Below are positions 9,319 to 18,400 of a stretch of DNA of 64,000 bases, one piece after another. Each line of letters begins with the position of its first letter. The first letter of the stretch is position 1. The position numbers were made by a program, and so were the translations under genes. The notes under the pieces are model-generated. The model saw only the letters and a program-made list of their open reading frames with translations, was not told where the DNA came from and did no database searches. The stretch is from DASWJZ01 sp963814905 (GTDB lineage: Bacteria; Pseudomonadota; Alphaproteobacteria; Rhizobiales; Afifellaceae), in NCBI GenBank assembly GCA_963814905.1, contig CAWFEM010000021.1, forward strand, positions 124,001 through 188,000, in the 5' to 3' direction.

Positions 9319-9690
9319 TCAATGGAGCTGCGCGCCTAAACCCGCGAGCGCGTCGCCCAGACCGGATCGACGAAACGGCTTTTTCAACACAGGGACGTCT
9401 TCGTAGCCGTTCGGCAGATCTTCGCCCCCGTAACCCGTCGAGAAGACGAAAGGGATGCCGCGGCTGGTGAGCTCGTCCGCGACGGGATAGCTCATCTTTC
9501 CGTCCAGGTTGATGTCCAGTACGACCGCGTCGATGCCCCCGCCGCCGATCATCGACATCGCCTCATCGACATCGGTCGCCGGTCCGACAACTGCGTAGCC
9601 TAATTCAGCGAGCATGCGCTGCAGCATCCCCGCCACCATCAACTCGTCCTCCACCACAAGGACCCGTCGGTCTGAAGTCGCGCTATTCAC
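9319..9690 (-). CDS. Single-domain response regulator (HWE-kinase partner type)
   Basis: This 123-residue stand-alone receiver domain shows VLVVEDE for the acidic pair, AVVLDINLDG carrying the phosphoacceptor aspartate, PFVFSTGYG, and LKKPF for the conserved lysine. The FSTGYG segment is close to the PFxFATGY signature of single-domain receivers that work with HWE/HisKA_2 kinases in alphaproteobacteria. The gene starts inside the end of the upstream kinase gene (8-base overlap), which makes the pair almost certainly co-translated. It probably receives phosphate from that kinase or acts as its phosphate sink. No DNA-binding or enzymatic output domain is present. Confidence 0.87.
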   Translation of the reverse strand: MNSATSDRRVLVVEDELMVAGMLQRMLAELGYAVVGPATDVDEAMSMIGGGGIDAVVLDINLDGKMSYPVADELTSRGIPFVFSTGYGGEDLPNGYEDVPVLKKPFRRSGLGDALAGLGAQLH

Positions 9691-10756
9691 GGCTCGTCTC
9701 CAGTTGCTGCTCTGGGAAGGGCATGACGATCTCGCAAATCACGCCCGCGGGGTCGTAGCTGAGGCGGACGTCGCCCTTTAGCTGCTTCGCCAACTCGCTC
9801 TCGATCAGCAGCGATCCGAAGCCACTGCGATCGGGCGGGCTGACCGCAGGTCCGCCGCTTTCTCTCCAACGCAGACGCAGTTGTTTGTCCCCCTGGCTCG
9901 GCTCGACCTCCCAGGAGATGTAAATATGTCCGGTTTCATTGCGGAGCGCGCCGTACTTCACTGCATTTGTGGTCAGCTCCTGAAACAGCATCGCCAGGGT
10001 CAACACCGTCCTCGGCGGCAGGAGAACAGCCTCGCCCTCTTTCGAATAGCGAGCGGCTCGACCGTCTTTGAGGCAATAGGGCTCCAGGATCACGGCGATC
10101 ACAGCACTCAGCCTCGCCCCATCCCAGTTCGCTCGCCCCAGCAGCCTATGGGCCTCTGAAAGCGCCAGAAGGCGGCTCTCGAAGGCTTCGAGCGCGGGCT
10201 CGTTTATCTTCCCGGTCAAGGTCTGGACGGCGATCGCCTGAACCGTCGCCAGCGTGTTCTGGGTACGGTGGTTCAGCTCGTGCAGAAGCAAACGAAGTCG
10301 GTGTTCCTCTTTCCTGCGGTCGGTCACGTCCAAGAGCGAGATGAAGTGTTGGACGATATCTCCGTTCGCATCCAAAACCGGGCCGATAAAAATGACGGCC
10401 CAGAATGAGCTGTGATCCTTCCGGTAGTAGCGAACCTCCGGATAGCCGCCGTACAGACGGCTGAGGAAAGCGGCCTCGATCTGCGCCCGTGCGTCTGGAC
10501 TGGTTTCGGGGCCCATCAGGAAATGATAGTTTTGGCCTAGCACCTCCTCCCGATCATAGCCGGTCAGCGAAAGAAAGCTGTCGTTGACGTAGACGATCGG
10601 GTTACCCGGAAGATGCGGGTCGGAGAACAGCATCGGCATGCGCGTGTGTTCAGCGGCCGTGACGAACGGCCCCCCCGCTTGCTGAACAGCCGTAATATGG
10701 CTTTCGGCGGCCTTCTGCGCGCTCGATCTTAGGGCGCTAGTGGGCATATCCTTCAC
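9683..10756 (-). CDS. LOV-like PAS sensor HWE histidine kinase lacking the photoactive cysteine
   Basis: This 357-residue soluble sensor kinase has an N-terminal PAS domain (about 35-150) that resembles LOV photoreceptors closely: NDSFLSLTGYDREEVLGQN, then FLMGPETSP, EVRYYRKDHSSFW and FIGPVLDANGDIV. The LOV core motif GRNCRFLQ reads GQNYHFLM here, so the adduct-forming cysteine is tyrosine 77. The kinase part is of the HWE type: H-box HELNHRTQNTLATVQ (from residue 159), an N-box ELTTNAVKYGAL and the tryptophan-glutamate motif LRWRESGGPAV. The gene overlaps its response regulator by 8 bases. It could be a cysteine-less flavin photoreceptor or a redox/ligand PAS kinase; the sequence cannot decide. 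Confidence 0.87.
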   Translation of the reverse strand: MKDMPTSALRSSAQKAAESHITAVQQAGGPFVTAAEHTRMPMLFSDPHLPGNPIVYVNDSFLSLTGYDREEVLGQNYHFLMGPETSPDARAQIEAAFLSRLYGGYPEVRYYRKDHSSFWAVIFIGPVLDANGDIVQHFISLLDVTDRRKEEHRLRLLLHELNHRTQNTLATVQAIAVQTLTGKINEPALEAFESRLLALSEAHRLLGRANWDGARLSAVIAVILEPYCLKDGRAARYSKEGEAVLLPPRTVLTLAMLFQELTTNAVKYGALRNETGHIYISWEVEPSQGDKQLRLRWRESGGPAVSPPDRSGFGSLLIESELAKQLKGDVRLSYDPAGVICEIVMPFPEQQLETSRE

Positions 10757-11321
10757 TCAGGGTTCGAGACTGTCACAACGCCTTTCGAAGCCGACCCCCT
10801 GCGTCCGGATATACTTTTCCGTTGAGCATTAATGGACACATCTCTCTCTTGTCGTCTGTACAATATTGCACACGCCAATGTGCAATATTGCACACCCCTG
10901 CGCTGAGCGTGCTGCGAGCGGGAGACCGGATCGCAATGCCAAACGCCCCGTAGCGACCCGATGCCGCTGAATTTGGAAGCGGACGGTCCTCTCCCAAACG
11001 ATCGCGCATGGACGGAGGAGCGCGAAGCGAGGAAAAGCCCACGGCCACCGAGCCAAGCCCTGGATCCCCTCCATTCACGCCGATGGTCGCGGCGGCCGCG
11101 ATTTTGCGATCAAGTGACCTGCTCAGCGTGACGGGTGGACTGCGCTTCTGGGAACCGTTGGCGAAGGCCGTCGCCAAGCCAGCGCATAAGTCCTTTTCCA
11201 CGCATGTCTTTGTGATTGCCGCAGTTCCCTGCACAACCTTTGGCTTTAAATGCAACCGCGAATTTGTTATTCCAGAGGCGCTACCCCGGCTGGGCAACAA
11301 TACGAAGGGAGGCAAACCCCA
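10757..11321. other. Divergent control region between the HWE kinase and the Crp/Fnr gene
   Basis: These 565 bases without a convincing gene separate the minus-strand kinase cassette from the plus-strand Crp/Fnr regulator. They should contain both promoters. The only clear structure is the pair of palindromes at 10857-10894. Several overlapping open frames cross it on both strands, but none has a recognisable domain, and their composition is that of chance frames in GC-rich DNA. Confidence 0.5.
10857..10894. promoter_or_regulatory. Tandem palindromic operator pair
   Basis: TGTGCAATATTGCACA (10879-10894) is a perfect 16-bp palindrome. TGTACAATATTGCACA (10857-10872) is a copy with one changed base. 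Their centres are 22 bp apart, about two helical turns, so two dimers would bind on the same face of the DNA. The sites start 101 bases upstream of the kinase gene and lie about 430 bases from the Crp/Fnr gene. The spacing and symmetry point to a regulator operator; the identity of the regulator is inferred only by neighbourhood. Confidence 0.7.
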
Positions 11322-12023
11322 ATGACGCGCAAAGCAAAATTCCCGTTCGATCCAAGGGCCTTTCTCGCCAAGGCGGATGGTGGCAGGTCCATCGCGACTT
11401 ACAAAGAAGGCCAGGCCATCTTTTCACAAGGCGATACCGCGGACGCCATCTTCTACACACTCGACGGCAAGGTGAAAGTCACCGTCATTTCCGAGCAAGG
11501 CAAGGAAGCCATCGTGGCATTACTTGGGCCGGATAGCTTTTTCGGCGAAGGCTGCCTGACGGGGCAGCAGGTGCGCATGGCAACGGCCACGGCAATGACC
11601 GAATGCACGATCATGACTGTGGAGAAGAAGGCCATGATCCGCGTTCTCCATGACGAACCGAAGTTCTCCGAGATGTTCATTGCGCATCTCTTGGATCGAA
11701 CCATCCGCGTGGAGGCGGATTTGGTCGATCAACTTTTCAACTCGAGCGAGAAACGCCTGGCGCGAGCGCTTTTGTTGTTGGCGAATTTCGGCAAGGAAGG
11801 CAGGCCAGAGCCGATCGTTCCCAAAATCAGCCAGGAAACGCTCGCGGTCATGATCGGAACGACGCGGTCTCGCGTGAACCATTTCATGAACAAGTTCCGG
11901 AGATTGGGCTTAATCCACTACAACGACAATTTGGAAGTCCACAGCTCATTGCTGAACGTCATCCTGCGCGATGAGCCGCATATACATCGTAGAGATGGTC
12001 TTGAGGCGCCCGGCCCGGAATAG
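11322..12023 (+). CDS. Crp/Fnr family transcriptional regulator
   Basis: This 233-residue DNA-binding protein has an N-terminal cyclic-nucleotide-binding fold (about 20-140; YKEGQAIFSQGDTADAIFY, and GPDSFFGEGCL followed by VRMATA in the nucleotide-binding position) and a C-terminal winged helix (about 150-220; recognition region TLAVMIGTTRSRVNHFMNKF). There is no Fnr-type cysteine cluster at the N-terminus, so oxygen sensing by an iron-sulfur cluster is unlikely. The ATG at 11322 has a good ribosome site (AGGGAGG); a longer in-frame extension upstream lacks homology. It is divergent from the HWE-kinase cassette and is a candidate regulator of it. Confidence 0.9.
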   Translation: MTRKAKFPFDPRAFLAKADGGRSIATYKEGQAIFSQGDTADAIFYTLDGKVKVTVISEQGKEAIVALLGPDSFFGEGCLTGQQVRMATATAMTECTIMTVEKKAMIRVLHDEPKFSEMFIAHLLDRTIRVEADLVDQLFNSSEKRLARALLLLANFGKEGRPEPIVPKISQETLAVMIGTTRSRVNHFMNKFRRLGLIHYNDNLEVHSSLLNVILRDEPHIHRRDGLEAPGPE

Positions 12024-12473
12024 TTCTGCAATTCGCCATCCGGCGGAGTCACGCAGCGCCTGCCGCTACGGCATCCACGCTTCGGCTGGCGGCGTTTGCG
12101 CCGTTGTCTGAGCGGCTCTCGCAACCAAATCAGCAGCGGCGGCGTCTTCAACTTCCCGATATCGCTTTGGCGCTACTCGCAGGCTTATTGGTCGTGGTTG
12201 CCTTCTGGCTTTTCCTGGTGCGCTGACGCTCGTAGACGTCCCCGCGCGCGCCGCAAACCGTGCAGGCGACATGTCTTGCCCTAGCCTGAGGGGTGAGCAT
12301 CGCGCCGTTTTCAACGGATCCCACTCAGAAGTCGAAGACGCTGCGATCGAAGGCGATAACCCACATATGGGCGGTGTGGGGAAAGGCGGCAGCGCTCCTC
12401 AGCTACCATCCGTGCGAAATTGCACGCCCGCTTATCCGTATCTGCGACGTACCTGGTGCCGCCGCAAGCGCCT
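12024..12473. other. Intergenic region between convergent genes
   Basis: This 450-base space lies between the end of the Crp/Fnr gene and the end of the autotransporter gene, which converge on it. I see no convincing gene, RNA or strong terminator hairpin. Short open frames on both strands have no domain similarity. Confidence 0.4.
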
Positions 12474-15400
12474 CTAGTAGTGGATGCGCAGGCGGCCCTG
12501 GCCGCCGATGGAGTAGCTGTTTTGAGACAGCGTCCCTTGCGCCATGAGACCCAGCGACACGCGATCGCTCAGCATCACGTTCACGCCCGCTTCCAGCTCG
12601 CCATAGACGCGATCCTGCGACAGCGTCGTCTTCATGTCCGGGAAGCCCGAGCCGAGGTCCGCGAAGCTCGCCGTCACGTCCAAGTCCGGGTCGGTCAAGA
12701 ACGCCGTAAGACCGCCGCGGATGAAAGCCGTCGCCGCCATGCCGCGAACGTTGAACGCCGTGCCGACCTCGAGCGACGGGCGCAGCGCAACGTTGGTCTT
12801 CGACACCGCGTCGACATGCTGGTCGAACAGTCCAGCGCCAGTCTCGGTGAAGGCGTCCTGCCAGGTCTGCGTCACCGCCACCGCCATGCCAGGCTTGGCG
12901 TAGAGGCTGAGCGTCTCGAACAACGCCGTCACCCGCGCCTCCGCCGCCAGGTAGCGGCCCTGCGGCGAACTCTTGGCGACGTAGTCGTCAGGCCCGACCG
13001 AGTAGCTGCGGTCGAAGTCATAGCTGTAGACGCCGCCGCTGACCGTCCCCGACAGCTCGAAGCGGCCGATCTCTTTCTTCAGCGCCGCGCCGCCGCCGAG
13101 GCGATAACCGTCTTGGGTGAAGTTCGGGCCGTCTACCCACACGCCTTCGCCCTTGCCGGCCACCTCCAGGAAGAGGCCTCCTCTCAGCTCCGTCTGGATG
13201 CCCGCCGAAAGCCCGGTGGCCTTCTCGTCGTAGCCCGGGTTGGTGCCGGTCGCGTCCTGGTGCGTGAAGGAGCCGATCGGCTGCGCCCACAGGCACTGCT
13301 GCTGCTGGAAGAAGCCGGGCCCCGCCTCAAGCTGCGGGCAGGAATGCAGGAGGTCGTGCATGGCAAACATGCCGCTCACTGCGGAGAGCATGCCGACGCC
13401 CGCCTCGTCGAGCACATACTCGTTGTAGATATCCTCTAGCTCGCCGGCGCTCGTGGCGTTCAAGACGCTGTTGACGAAGGACTCGAACGCCTTCTGCTCG
13501 TCGGAGCCGTCAGCGAGGCCGCTCCCCGCGCTCACCACCCCGTCAAGCTGCTCGCCGAAGCGCTTGGCGTTGTCGCCAAGCGGCGAGGCCGACGACACGC
13601 CGCCATAATCCACCGCGTAGCCGAGATAGAGGATGTCGCCGCTGGTCGTGAGCGAATAGTCCACGGTGGCCGTATCGGAGACCGACAGGCTGCTCGTGTC
13701 GAACGAGGAGAGGCTGCTTCCCGACAGGATCTCGATGCTGCCGGAATCCCCCGAGCTGGCGGAGTTGGTGCCGACCGCGTTCGGCGTCACGGAGCCGGCC
13801 AACGTCACGTCGGCGCTGTTGGCGACCTCGATCAGGTCGGCCGTGGTGTCGGTGGAGTCCGACGCCAGCGTGAGGTCGACCTGGTAGGTGCCCGTGGCCG
13901 TCTGGGTAATCGTGTCGGCCGTCAGCGAGGATGTGCCTATCGTGCCCGTCCCGCTCGGCGACATCGTGCCCTGGTTCTCAAGCGTGGTCGTGCCTCCGTC
14001 ACCGATATCGAACGTGGCCCCGAAGGCGAGCGTGCCGCCGCTGTAGTTGGTCACCGTGCTCTTTGTGTAGGTGCCGGTACCGAGCAGCACCGATCCGAAG
14101 AGCGTGCCGTAATTGTCGATCGTCAGCGGGTTATCGGCACGCACGACGTAGCTTGCATCGTCCGACGTGTTCTCGATCGTGCCGTTGTTGGTCAGCGTGT
14201 TGCAGCCCAGGCTGCCGCAGTTGACGCCGGCCAGGAAGGAGATGGTGTCGTAACCGTCGCCACCGCCGCTCGAGACCGTAGCGCCTTCGTCGACCGTGAT
14301 GGAGATGACGCCGTTGTCGCTGTCACCCTCGGTGTTGGCCAGGATGGCGCGGTTGTTGGTGCCGCTGGCGGTGATATCGGCCCCGACCTCGATGGTTACC
14401 GTGCCGGCGGGAGAGTCCGAGCCGCCGACGCTCTGCGCCACTATGCCGGTGGCGTAGTCGCCACTGACGGAGATGGCGCCGCCGGTGGTGACCTTCACGT
14501 CTCCGCCGTAGCCGTCGTCGCCGGAGCTGCCGACGCCCACCGACGTAACGTTGCCATCGAAGTCGTACGACCCCGTCGCTCCACCGCCACCGCCCACGCT
14601 TTGCGCCCAGATGCCATGGGCGTAGGCGCCGCTGGTGTTGATGGCGTCCGTGGTTGTGACGGTCACCTTGCCGCCGTTGCCACCGTCGCCGCCGCTCGAC
14701 CCGACGACGCCCGTCCCGAAGAGAAGGCTGCTGAAGGTCGACGACAGGGACACTTCAGCATCGCCGCCGAGGCCACCGCCGCCGCCGACACTCTGGGCGA
14801 AGATGCCCATGGCTTTATCGCCGGTGGTCGTTATGGCGCCCGACCGGGTGATCGTGACGTCGCCGCCATTGCCGCCGCCGCTTCCCGAGCCGCTCACCGT
14901 GAGGCTGAGCCCGATGTGCTGGTTGCCGTCGCCGCCGGAGCCGCCGCCGCCGCCCACGGACTGGGCGAAGATGCCCGTGGCGTCCGCACCGCTCGTCGTG
15001 ATGGTGGCCGTATTGTCGATCTCCACGTCACCGCCGTTGCCGGACGCGCCGCCGCTGCCACCGATGCTGATGCTGACGCTCTGGTAGAGGCTGTCGAGGC
15101 TCTTTGCGGTCTTGTAGACGTCGTAGGCGTCCTCGATGTAATCGCTGACATCTGATACTGTGGCTTCCCATCCTTCCAGATCGAGGGTGCCGTCGCCGGC
15201 ATTGCCGCCCCCGCCGCCCACGGACTGGGCAAAGATGCCATAGGACACCGCACCCGACGTGTTGAGGTCGGCGCTATTGTCGATCGTCACCGTATTGCCA
15301 TCGCCGGACCCGCCTCCGGATCCTCCCAGCGAGAAGCTGAACGACCAGCTGTCGTTCGTCGTGCCACTTGATGACACCGTTTTGCCGATCGAATAGTTTG

Positions 15401-18400
15401 CGGCACCGCCGCCGTCGCCGCCGCCGCCGCCGATGCTTTGTGCGTAGATGGCCCGCGACAGGTCTTCCTGAGTGGTGATTACGCCTGAGTTCGTCACTTC
15501 CACCTCGCCGGCATTCTGGCCGGAGCCGCCGGTGCCGCCGACCGCGACCTCGGCCTTTCCCGAGAAGGTATCCGTAGAAGTCGACGCGAAGTTTGCGAGA
15601 AGATTGTAGGCAGAGCCGCCGGAACCGCCGTTGCCGCCGATCGACTGGGCATAGATGCCGTCGGAGGCGCCGCCGTAGGTGTTGATCGCGGCTGTATTTC
15701 CGACCTTGACGGTAGCGGCCACGGAACCGGTCCCGCCGTCGCCGCCGACGCTGGTCGAAAGCTCGTACTTATCTTCCAAGTTGACGCTTGCGACCAGCGA
15801 GTAACTGCTACCCCCGACGCCGCCGTTACCGCCTATGCTCTGCGCGACGACACCCTGCGCCAGATCGCCGTATACATTAAGCGCGCCTTCGTTGGTGACG
15901 GTCACGGCTCCGGCAGCACCGCCGCTGCCGCCGTCGCCGCCGACGCTCACCGACACACCAACCGACGTGTCGGTTGACGCGACGAGCTCGCCCGAGATCA
16001 CCGTTCCTCCGGATCCGCCGGCCCCGCCGATCGATTGTGCCAGGATTGCGCTCGAACCGAAGTCGCCGGTGGTGATCGTTTTTTTGTTGGTCACCGTCGT
16101 GGTGTCGGCGGTGCCGCCGTCGCCGCCACTGCCGCCGAGCGAGAGGTCGACCGCGCCGGCGACCTCTCCGGCACTCACGGCGATGTTCATCACCGATCCG
16201 CCGGAGCCGCCGCTACCGCCGATGGACTGGGCGGCAATCCCGTAGGCATAGACTCCGCCGGTCTGCAGCGTGGCGTCATTGTTGACCGTGACCTCCCCGC
16301 TGGTGCCTCCGGCGCCGCCCTCACCGCCCAGGGAAAGCGAGACGCTCTGCATCGAGATCGAGCCGCTGTAGCTGGAGCCGCCGCTGCCGCCGCCGCCGCC
16401 GATGGACTGCGCCAGGATCGCCGTCGCGTTGCTGCCGCTTGTGGTGATGCTGTGGTCGGTGTTGACCGTCACCGAGTCCGCGCTGACTCCGTCGCCTCCG
16501 GTACCGCCGAGAGACAATGAGGCGGAGTCGGAGCTGAAGGCATCGACCGATATGACCGACCCGGCATTGCCGCCGGTGCCGGCAACCGACTGCGCCAGGA
16601 TGCCATAGGCGTTTTCGCCGGTGGACGTGAGCACCCCGCTCGAATTGACGCCGACCGGGCCTGCCGTCCCGCTGGCACCACCCGACGCGCCGACAGCAAG
16701 GTCTACGCTTTCCGCCGAGCCGCCACTGCCCGTGAGCGTGAAACCGCCATTGCCGCCATTGCCGCCGATCGACTGGGCGACGACGACACTGGCGTTGGCG
16801 CCCTGTGTGCTGAGCTCCTCGCCGCTTTCGACCTTGACGAACACCTTGGCGGCGTTGCCGCCTTCGCCGCCGCTGGCGCCCACGGCGGCTGCGATCGATG
16901 TATCGCTCATTGCGTCCAGCGCACCGGTGGCGCTCGACTTGCCGCCGCCGCCGCCGATCGACTGCGCCAGAATGGCGATCGAATTCGAGCCTTGGGTCGA
17001 TATCCCACCATAGGTAACGACGTCGATCTCACCGCCGTCGCCGCCCGCTCCGCCGTCGGCGCCGAGCGACACAGATGCGCTCGCGTCAGAGAGCCCGCTC
17101 GCGCTGAAGACGTAGCCGGCATTGCCGCCGCCGCCGCCGATCGACTGCGCCACGATCCCGTCCGCCTCGTCGCCGCTCGTCTGGATGTCACCGCTCGACT
17201 TCACATAGACTTCATCCGCGCTGCCCGCCTCGCCGCCTGAGCCGCCAACGGCCAAAGCCAAGCTGACGCCGTCGAGACTCGCGCTGGCGGCAATCGAGCT
17301 GCCGGAGGAGCCGCCCCCACCGCCGATGCTCTGGGCGAGAATGCCGGTTGAGTGATCGCCCGACGTCGTGACCGCCCCCACCGCCGTGACGGAGACTTCG
17401 CTTGCGTCCGACCCATTGCCGCCGCCGCCCGACATGCCAAGCGAAACGTCAACGCCGACGCCCGCGCTCAGCGATATGTCATTGCCGCCCCGGCCGCCGC
17501 CGCCGCCGATCGACTGGGCGGCGATGCCCACGGACCGGTCGCCTTCGGTCGTGATCGCAAAGCTGCCGTTGTCGGTGTAGGTCACGTCGTCGGCGCTGCC
17601 GCCATCGCCGCCGGAACCGCCGAAGGCTTCAGAGAACTCCACGCCGACGCTCACCGCATTCGAGCCCTTGCCGCCGCCGCCGCCGATCGACTGCAGCAGG
17701 ACGGCATCGGAGTCGTCGTCCGTCGTTTTCGCGTAGCCGCTGCTGCCGGAGCTCGTGACTTTGACCGTTCCGCCGTCGCCGCCAGAGCCGCCGCTGCCGC
17801 CGTGGGTGACAATTCCAGCCGTGGAATTGGCGTTGCCGCCGCCGCCGCCGATGCTGGCGGCGTAGAGCGCCTCCGAATATTGTCCGCCGGTGCTGAGCAC
17901 GGCGTTGTCCAAGGTGACCTCTGCCTCGCCGCCGTCGCCGCCGGTGCCGCCACTGCCGCCTTGCGAGACGATCCCGTCCGCCGAGCCACCCGATCCGCCG
18001 CCGCCGCCGACGCTGATGGCCGAGATCGCAGCCGAACCGGTTCCGCTCGTTTCCAGGGTCGAGCTCGTCACCGAGACGGTCACGGTGTCGCCGTCTCCGC
18101 CGGCATCGCCGCTACCGCCCAATGCCGTGATCACACCGGAGGAACTCGATCCCTTTCCGCCGCCGCCGCCGACCGACTGCGCGTCGACCGCCGCCGAAGT
18201 GTCGCTGGTCGTCTTGATGGTGCTGCCGGAATCGACGGTGACCGTAACCGTGCCGGCATCGCCGCCGCTTTCACTGCTGGCGCCGTAGGAGAAGAGCCCC
18301 GATGCGTCACCAGCATCGCCGGCAAATCCGCCGACGCTCTGCGCCAGAATGCCGTTCGCCTCGGAATTGCCGGTGTTGATCGTGCCGGTGAACTCGACGC

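Noticed and set aside
11149..11180. Possible EcfG-type promoter starting GGAAC
   Set aside because: No GTT-type -10 element lies at the right distance.
10773..11315. 180-residue minus-strand frame in the divergent control region
   Set aside because: It crosses the operator palindromes, has no domain similarity and unusual composition; better treated as non-coding.
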